The position numbers and the translations under genes were made by a program. This document shows, piece by piece, positions 4,617-8,886 of a stretch of DNA of 8,886 nt; the first letter of the stretch is position 1, and every line of letters begins with the position of its first letter. The notes under the pieces were generated by a model. That model was not told the origin of the DNA and searched no databases. It worked only from the letters and a program-made list of their open reading frames with translations. Source of the DNA: JAGWFU01 sp035534575 (GTDB lineage Archaea > Micrarchaeota > Micrarchaeia > Micrarchaeales > Micrarchaeaceae); the NCBI GenBank assembly GCA_035534575.1, contig DATLRT010000013.1, positions 1 to 8,886 on the forward strand, read 5' to 3'.

Positions 4617-5726
4617 TCAGAATCCCTTTCCTATCGCAGCAAGCCTCGACTTCAGCTTGTCTATCGAAGGAGTCACTATCGGGTTGACTCCCCTGAGTAT
4701 CGCCGCATAGTACGTGACATACTCCATGAAATATATCATGGAGAGCGTCCTGCAGAGGTAGCCCTTGCCCACATAGGGCGCATCTATCGGCTCCGCTCCT
4801 GACTCCTTGAGTATCTGCGCCATCACGTCGAAGCGCGCCTTTATCTCCGCAGGGTCGTCGTCGAATCTCAGTAGCACCGGTATGCTCCTTATCTTGTGCC
4901 CCTCGACCACCATGCCATTGCCCGGCAGGGAGTTGTCTGTGTCCCAGGCCACTATTGAGTTGTGGCAGACCTCCGGTATCTCTCCGCTGAACGCGTGTAC
5001 CTTCGTGTTCTCGTTGAGCGACTGCCTGAACCTTCTCCCCGCGGCCCTTGTCAGCCTTGATCCGTATATTATCGGTATGAAGAACCTGTCGTGGTCGACT
5101 ATCTTCATCGCGATGTCGAGCGCCCTGTTCTTCGACGGGTCGAGTATTACGCACTCGTCCCTGACCTCCTTCATGCAGTTGATTGTGTCGTCCATCTCCG
5201 TGCTGCTTATGTTGAGCAGCTCGTTTTCAGAGAGGAACTTCAGCAGCGGGAATATCAGCCCCGGGAAGGATGCCCTCTGCACCTTGAGCATCTGGGTCTT
5301 TATCAGCGTGAAGTTCTTGCTTGCCTTTACGAACTCCTCCATCTTGCCCCCTGATCCCACCGCGTATCCGCTTATGCCCTTCGCCTCTGCCTGCGAGAGG
5401 AACATCAGGGTCTCTGCGGTGTTGCCGCTGCAGCTTATACCTATGACCATCGCATCCGGGCTTATCGACTCCGGTATGTGGTAGTTGTTGAACACCTGGA
5501 AGTGAAGCTTGGAAGCGCCCTGGTATGCTATGTCTGTTATCACGTCCGCCACTATGCCCGAGCCTCCCATGCCCGCCATCACCACGTATCCCACCTTCCT
5601 CCCCACCTTCAGCGAGGGGGTGGAGTCAAGCGATCTCCTGGCAAACTCAGGCCACGACTGCAGGTCGGACTTGAGGTCCGACGAATCCACTATTGCTATC
5701 CTTTCCGATAAGGTTTGGTTGTCCAT
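4617..5726 (-). CDS. Bifunctional phosphoglucose/phosphomannose isomerase (SIS fold)
   Basis: Interconverts glucose 6-phosphate or mannose 6-phosphate with fructose 6-phosphate, linking glycolysis/gluconeogenesis to sugar-nucleotide and glycan synthesis. It has 369 residues with two SIS domains. GMGGSG (52-57) and SCSGNTAET (98-106) form the phosphate-binding region of the first. NENTKVHAF (238-246) and GEIPEVCHN (248-256) carry the family's catalytic pair; Glu239 and His255 are 16 residues apart, as in the characterised Pyrobaculum enzyme. The C-terminus RGVNPIVTPSIDKLKSRL is typical. The SCSGNT loop has Cys where Tyr or other residues often stand. ATG 5726 is preferred because GTGAT lies three bases upstream; ATG 5747 and 5762 lengthen the product by 7 or 12 residues without a good site. 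It is transcribed convergently with aspS and divergently from gatC. A glucosamine-phosphate deaminase-like SIS role is less likely because the NEN...HN pair is present. Confidence 0.9.
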   Translation of the reverse strand: MDNQTLSERIAIVDSSDLKSDLQSWPEFARRSLDSTPSLKVGRKVGYVVMAGMGGSGIVADVITDIAYQGASKLHFQVFNNYHIPESISPDAMVIGISCSGNTAETLMFLSQAEAKGISGYAVGSGGKMEEFVKASKNFTLIKTQMLKVQRASFPGLIFPLLKFLSENELLNISSTEMDDTINCMKEVRDECVILDPSKNRALDIAMKIVDHDRFFIPIIYGSRLTRAAGRRFRQSLNENTKVHAFSGEIPEVCHNSIVAWDTDNSLPGNGMVVEGHKIRSIPVLLRFDDDPAEIKARFDVMAQILKESGAEPIDAPYVGKGYLCRTLSMIYFMEYVTYYAAILRGVNPIVTPSIDKLKSRLAAIGKGF

Positions 5727-5801
5727 TGCATCACGTTTGCGCGGCATAAAAGCCCCGCGCAACTGCCCCTTCCTTAAGGAGTAAAGATAGGATACAAAAG
5801 T

Positions 5802-5809
5802 CTAAATAG
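5802..5809 (+). promoter_or_regulatory. Possible TATA box of the gatCAB operon
   Basis: CTAAATAG lies about 45 bases upstream of gatC ATG 5853, in the 126-base divergent gap shared with the PGI/PMI gene. Initiation near 5830-5835 would give a leader of about 20 bases. The reverse reading, CTATTTAG, might serve the PGI/PMI gene. The whole gap holds only these AT-rich elements and a 10-base palindrome TCCTTAAGGA (5771-5780); I see no small gene in it. Confidence 0.3.
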
Positions 5810-5852
5810 CTCGCTTACGCAATAATCGATTACACGGTTTCGGGTCGTTCAT

Positions 5853-6140
5853 ATGCCTGATTATTCGAAGATAGACAGGAAGCTCATTGACCACATATGC
5901 CAGATATCAAGGCTGGAGCTCACCGACTCGGAGAAGGAGTCTTACACAAGGGAGCTCAGCGATGTGCTGTCCGCATTCAAGGTCATGGAAGAGCTTAAGC
6001 TGGACGAAGAGCCCGCGTTCCACCCGGTCAAGGTGGAGAACGTCTGGAGGGAGGACGAGGCCAAGGGCACTGAGTGGGACCCGCTGGGCAACTCAAGGCA
6101 CAAGGAGGGCAAGTTCTTCAAGGGACCGAAGATAGTATAG
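5853..6140 (+). CDS. gatC: Asp-tRNA(Asn)/Glu-tRNA(Gln) amidotransferase subunit C
   Basis: Small subunit of GatCAB. In structures of the family it wraps between GatA and GatB and stabilises the complex. The 95 residues are the usual length. The family pattern is clear: N-terminal helix IDRKLIDHICQISRLELTDSE (about 7-27), then YTRELSDVLSAFKVMEELKLDEEPAFHPV. The linker segment ENVWREDEA (about 62-70) follows, and the C-terminal HKEGKFFKGPKIV matches the usual '.gyfkvPkvl' ending. The ATG at 5853 is preceded only by a weak GGGT. It is the first gene of a gatC-gatA-gatB run, and its stop codon G is the first base of the gatA Shine-Dalgarno. In archaea GatCAB normally makes Asn-tRNA(Asn), with GatDE covering Gln-tRNA(Gln). 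Confidence 0.92.
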   Translation: MPDYSKIDRKLIDHICQISRLELTDSEKESYTRELSDVLSAFKVMEELKLDEEPAFHPVKVENVWREDEAKGTEWDPLGNSRHKEGKFFKGPKIV

Positions 6141-6143
6141 GTG
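6140..6143 (+). promoter_or_regulatory. Shine-Dalgarno GGTG deciding the gatA TTG start
   Basis: GGTG overlaps the last base of the gatC stop codon and lies 5 bases before TTG 6149. No ATG or GTG start is available in frame between the gatC stop and the conserved GatA region, so TTG is the best start. Confidence 0.5.
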
Positions 6144-6148
6144 TTCCA

Positions 6149-7531
6149 TTGGTCGCTACCGCTAGGGAGTATATCGCAGGGGTCAAAGAGGGCAGCATAG
6201 ACCCGAGCGAGACTATCCCAGAATTCATCGAGCAGGCGAAGCAGATACAGAAAAAGTACAACGCATTCATCACGCTAAACGAGGACGTAGACTTCAAGCC
6301 CAAGGGCGCTCTCGCAGGGCTTCCGGTTTCGGTCAAGGACAACATCTGTACAAAGGGCATAATGACCACCGCCGGGTCCAAGATACTTGAGGGATACATA
6401 CCGCCTTTCGATGCCACAGCGATCTCCAAGATAAAAGGCGAGGGCGCATTCATACTCGGCAAGACGGCTCAGGACGAGTTCGGCTTCGGCACCTTCTCCA
6501 CAAACTGCGCATACGGCATTCCGAGGAACCCGCTTGACACGGAAAGGAGCTGCGGAGGCAGCAGCGGCGGTGCAGCGGCACTTACCGCAGCGGCAGATTT
6601 CCCACACATAGCGATTGCACAGTCCACGGGAGGCAGCATAACCGCACCTGCCGCATTCACTGGGACGGTTGGCATAACGCCAACATACGGCAGGGTATCG
6701 AGGTACGGGCTCATTGATTACGCCAACAGCATGGACAAGATAGGCGTAATTGCGAAGAATGTCTACGACGCAGCGCTTGGCCTGTCGGTAATCTCGGGCT
6801 ACGACCCAATGGACTCCACAAGCGCCAATGTGTCAGCCGTGGATTTCACCAAGTCAAAGGCTCCAGCCAAGCCGAGAATCGCGCTGCCGAAACAGTATTT
6901 CGATAGCACAACCGATAAAAGGGTGGCAGGGCTCGTGATGAAGGCCACGGAGAAGATGGAGTCACAGGGTATGGTAGTCGAGCAGGTGGACATGCCGCTC
7001 ACCAAGTACTCCATACCTGCCTATTACATGATCGCGATAACAGAGGCATCAACCAACCTGGCCAAGTTCTGCGGGCTCAGGTACGGTATGCAGCCAGAGC
7101 TGAAGGGTAACTTCGACGAGTACTTCTCAAAGGTGAGGAGCGAGGGATTCGGCACGGAGGCGAAGAGGAGGATAATACTCGGCACATACGCAAGGATGAC
7201 CGGATTCCGTGAGGCTTATTACATAAAGGCGATGAGGGTAAGGGCGAAGATAACTGAGGAGTTCAAGTCGGTGTTCAAGGGCTTCGACGCCGTTGCAACG
7301 CCATCTATGCCGATACTCGCGCCGAGGTTCTCCGACATAGAGAAGATGAGCCCGATCGAGATATACAACATGGACCTCATGACCACTGCCGCAAACATGT
7401 GCGGATTGCCAACGGTCTCGGTTCCGGTGGGCAAGATAGAAGGCCTCCCGGTTGGCATGCAGCTCATAGGCGACCACTTCAACGAGGAAAAGATAATAGG
7501 GATTTCTGCGGCTGTGGAGGGATTGGAATGA
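6149..7531 (+). CDS. gatA: Asp-tRNA(Asn)/Glu-tRNA(Gln) amidotransferase subunit A
   Basis: Amidase-signature subunit that hydrolyses glutamine and channels ammonia to GatB. It is 460 residues from the proposed TTG start, slightly short for the family. The Ser-cisSer-Lys triad is complete: Lys63 in VSVKDN, cis-Ser138 in CGGSSGG (135-141), and nucleophile Ser163 in STGGS (159-163). GITPTYGRVSRYGLIDYANSMDKIG (about 175-199) and the C-terminal MCGLPTVSVPVGKIEGLPVGMQLIG also fit. The stretch usually GSDTGGSIR reads AQSTGGSIT here, replacing the Asp and the Arg next to the nucleophile; this may be lineage-specific. The frame stays open upstream through gatC in another reading, but the TTG at 6149 with GGTG upstream fits the family N-terminus (ATAREYIAGVKEG). 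Its stop overlaps the gatB start in ATGA. Confidence 0.93.
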   Translation: MVATAREYIAGVKEGSIDPSETIPEFIEQAKQIQKKYNAFITLNEDVDFKPKGALAGLPVSVKDNICTKGIMTTAGSKILEGYIPPFDATAISKIKGEGAFILGKTAQDEFGFGTFSTNCAYGIPRNPLDTERSCGGSSGGAAALTAAADFPHIAIAQSTGGSITAPAAFTGTVGITPTYGRVSRYGLIDYANSMDKIGVIAKNVYDAALGLSVISGYDPMDSTSANVSAVDFTKSKAPAKPRIALPKQYFDSTTDKRVAGLVMKATEKMESQGMVVEQVDMPLTKYSIPAYYMIAITEASTNLAKFCGLRYGMQPELKGNFDEYFSKVRSEGFGTEAKRRIILGTYARMTGFREAYYIKAMRVRAKITEEFKSVFKGFDAVATPSMPILAPRFSDIEKMSPIEIYNMDLMTTAANMCGLPTVSVPVGKIEGLPVGMQLIGDHFNEEKIIGISAAVEGLE

Positions 7532-8886
7532 GCGTAATGATCGGTGTAGAGGTTCACGCGCAGCTCAACACCGCGAGCAAGATATTCTGCAGCGACAGCA
7601 CCGACCACAGGGACAAGGAGCCGAACCAAAACACCTGTCCGATTTGCCTCGGCTTTCCGGGCTCAAAGCCCAAGCTCAACAAGAAGGTCCTAGAGTACGG
7701 GCTGATGATAGGGATGGCGCTCAACTGCAAGGTCACCGAGACTGTTTTCTTCTCTAGGAAGACCTACTTCTACCCTGACCTTTCGAAGAACTACCAGATA
7801 ACTCAGTACGAGGCTCCGCTCACCACTGAGGGATACCTCACAACGGGAGAGGACAAGGTGAGGATAAGGAGAGTACACATAGAGGAGGACCCCGCGAAGC
7901 TGATGTACGTCAACGGCGACATAACTTCGTCGGAGTACGTTCACATGGATTACAACAGGGCAGGAGTCCCGCTTGCCGAGATAGTAACGGAGCCGGACTT
8001 CACCAGCCCGAAGCAGGTGAGGGCGTTCCTTGAGCAGCTCTCATCGATACTGGAGCACCTCGGAGTCTACGATTCAGCAAAGGAGGCGACCCTGAGGGTG
8101 GACGCTAACATCTCGATTGATGGGGGGGAGAGGGTAGAGGTCAAGAACATAACCGGATTCGAGAACGTGGAGAAGGCGCTAAACTACGAGATAGTGAGAC
8201 AGAACGGGCTCAAGAGGATGGAGGTCGAGATACAGAGGGAGACAAGGCACTTCGACGCGGAGATGAAGACCACCAAGAGCCTGAGGAAGAAGGAGTACGA
8301 GGAGGATTACGGATACATATTCGACCCCGACCTTCCCACAGTCACGATAAGCAAGGCGATGATTGCGACTCTGAAGAAGAACATGCCCGAGCTTCCTGAC
8401 CAGCGCGTCCAGAGGTTCGTCAGGGACTACGGCACAAGCGAGTACACCTCCCACGTCCTTGTCTACACTGACAAGAACCTCGCCGACTTCTTCGAGCAGA
8501 GCTGCAAGCTCTACCCCAAGCCGGACATAGTGGCCAACTGGCTGATGAACTACATACTCAAGAGCCTCAACTGGAGGTCGGAGAAGATAAGGAGCTCAAA
8601 GGTGAAGCCGGACACCTTCGTCGAGATGCTCACCCTAATAGAGAAGGGGACATTGAGCGAGAGGTACGCAAAGGAGCTGGTGAAGGAGTATGTCGACACG
8701 GGGACCTCCCCGGGCAAGCTCCTCGAGAGGGGCGGCGCGGAGGTAACCACAGGGGACATAGAGCAAATAGTTAAAAACGTTGTCGGAGAGAATAAAAAGG
8801 CTGTAGATGAATTCAAGAGCGGAAGGAAGGAAGCCATGCAGTTCCTTATCGGCAAGGTCCTGGCCCAGTCGGGCAAGAAGGGAGAC
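7528..8886 (+). CDS. gatB: Asp-tRNA(Asn)/Glu-tRNA(Gln) amidotransferase subunit B (3' end cut by window)
   Basis: Subunit that binds the mischarged tRNA, phosphorylates its aspartyl or glutamyl group with ATP and completes amidation. The start ATG overlaps the gatA stop (ATGA), indicating translational coupling. There are 453 codons with no stop before the window ends. Family hallmarks: IGVEVHAQLNTASKIFC (5-21), CPICLGFPGSKP with zinc-type cysteines, and RKTYFYPDLSKNYQITQYE. These are followed by HIEEDPAKL, MDYNRAGVPLAEIVTEPD, LRVDANISI, RVEVKNITGFENVEKAL, QRETRHFD and DPDLPTVTIS. The helical GatB/YqeY tail domain follows, reaching GRKEAMQFLIGKVLAQSGKKGD. Related proteins typically run about 15-25 residues further. 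It is GatB rather than GatE because there is no AspRS-like insertion and because gatC and gatA are adjacent. Confidence 0.95.
   Translation, partial: MSVMIGVEVHAQLNTASKIFCSDSTDHRDKEPNQNTCPICLGFPGSKPKLNKKVLEYGLMIGMALNCKVTETVFFSRKTYFYPDLSKNYQITQYEAPLTTEGYLTTGEDKVRIRRVHIEEDPAKLMYVNGDITSSEYVHMDYNRAGVPLAEIVTEPDFTSPKQVRAFLEQLSSILEHLGVYDSAKEATLRVDANISIDGGERVEVKNITGFENVEKALNYEIVRQNGLKRMEVEIQRETRHFDAEMKTTKSLRKKEYEEDYGYIFDPDLPTVTISKAMIATLKKNMPELPDQRVQRFVRDYGTSEYTSHVLVYTDKNLADFFEQSCKLYPKPDIVANWLMNYILKSLNWRSEKIRSSKVKPDTFVEMLTLIEKGTLSERYAKELVKEYVDTGTSPGKLLERGGAEVTTGDIEQIVKNVVGENKKAVDEFKSGRKEAMQFLIGKVLAQSGKKGD

Noticed and set aside
4807..5484. Long plus-strand open frame opposite the PGI/PMI gene
   Set aside because: It is the antisense shadow of a well-conserved enzyme gene and resembles no known protein.
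5771..5780. Palindrome TCCTTAAGGA in the gatC/PGI-PMI gap as an operator
   Set aside because: A 10-base palindrome is expected by chance at this scale, and no second copy or regulator supports it.

Overview
This window looks archaeal. Start codons are preceded by GGTG, GGTGAT or GGCGAT, matching the archaeal 16S 3' end. TATA-like boxes sit at plausible distances upstream of genes. The aspartyl-tRNA synthetase is the short archaeal type, and the sugar-phosphate isomerase is the bifunctional PGI/PMI family common in archaea. Arginine is mostly AGG and isoleucine often ATA. The small, tightly packed genes and small unassigned proteins would suit a reduced-genome lineage such as a DPANN/Micrarchaeota-like archaeon. 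That placement is inference only.

Layout: (1) 59-997 (+) holds a small winged-helix protein gene and an unassigned gene, separated by a GC-rich hairpin. (2) 984-1662 (-) holds an MGMT/Ogt-type protein and an unassigned small protein, nearly abutting. (3) 1735-3993 (+) is a probable operon of a branched-chain aminotransferase (ilvE) and aspS, divergent from region 2 around a shared TATA element. (4) 3957-4598 is a compact insertion in the extreme 3' end of aspS. (5) 4617-5726 (-) is a bifunctional phosphoglucose/phosphomannose isomerase, convergent to aspS. (6) 5853 to the window end (+) is the gatC-gatA-gatB operon, with gatB cut off close to its C-terminus.

The outstanding feature is region 4. 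A perfect 25-bp direct repeat (3957-3981 and 4574-4598) brackets one AT-richer gene (4008-4565). The second repeat copy is followed by a leftover aspS tail. Both copies read LFPRDRKRLTP-stop, but the last codons differ only synonymously (TTG ACA CCG TAA against CTC ACC CCG TAG). This is what site-specific integration into a protein-coding gene is expected to leave when the element carries its own replacement 3' end. The repeat has 7-bp inverted arms around a 9-nt spacer, like a tyrosine-recombinase core site. The unit is only 617 bp, carries one gene of unknown function and encodes no recombinase. It therefore looks like a gene cassette moved in trans, or the remnant of a larger element.

Functionally, aspS and gatCAB belong together. 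The AspRS has His, not Trp, at position 26, a feature linked to non-discriminating archaeal AspRS. The window thus appears to hold both halves of indirect Asn-tRNA(Asn) synthesis: AspRS charges tRNA(Asn) with Asp, and GatCAB amidates it.
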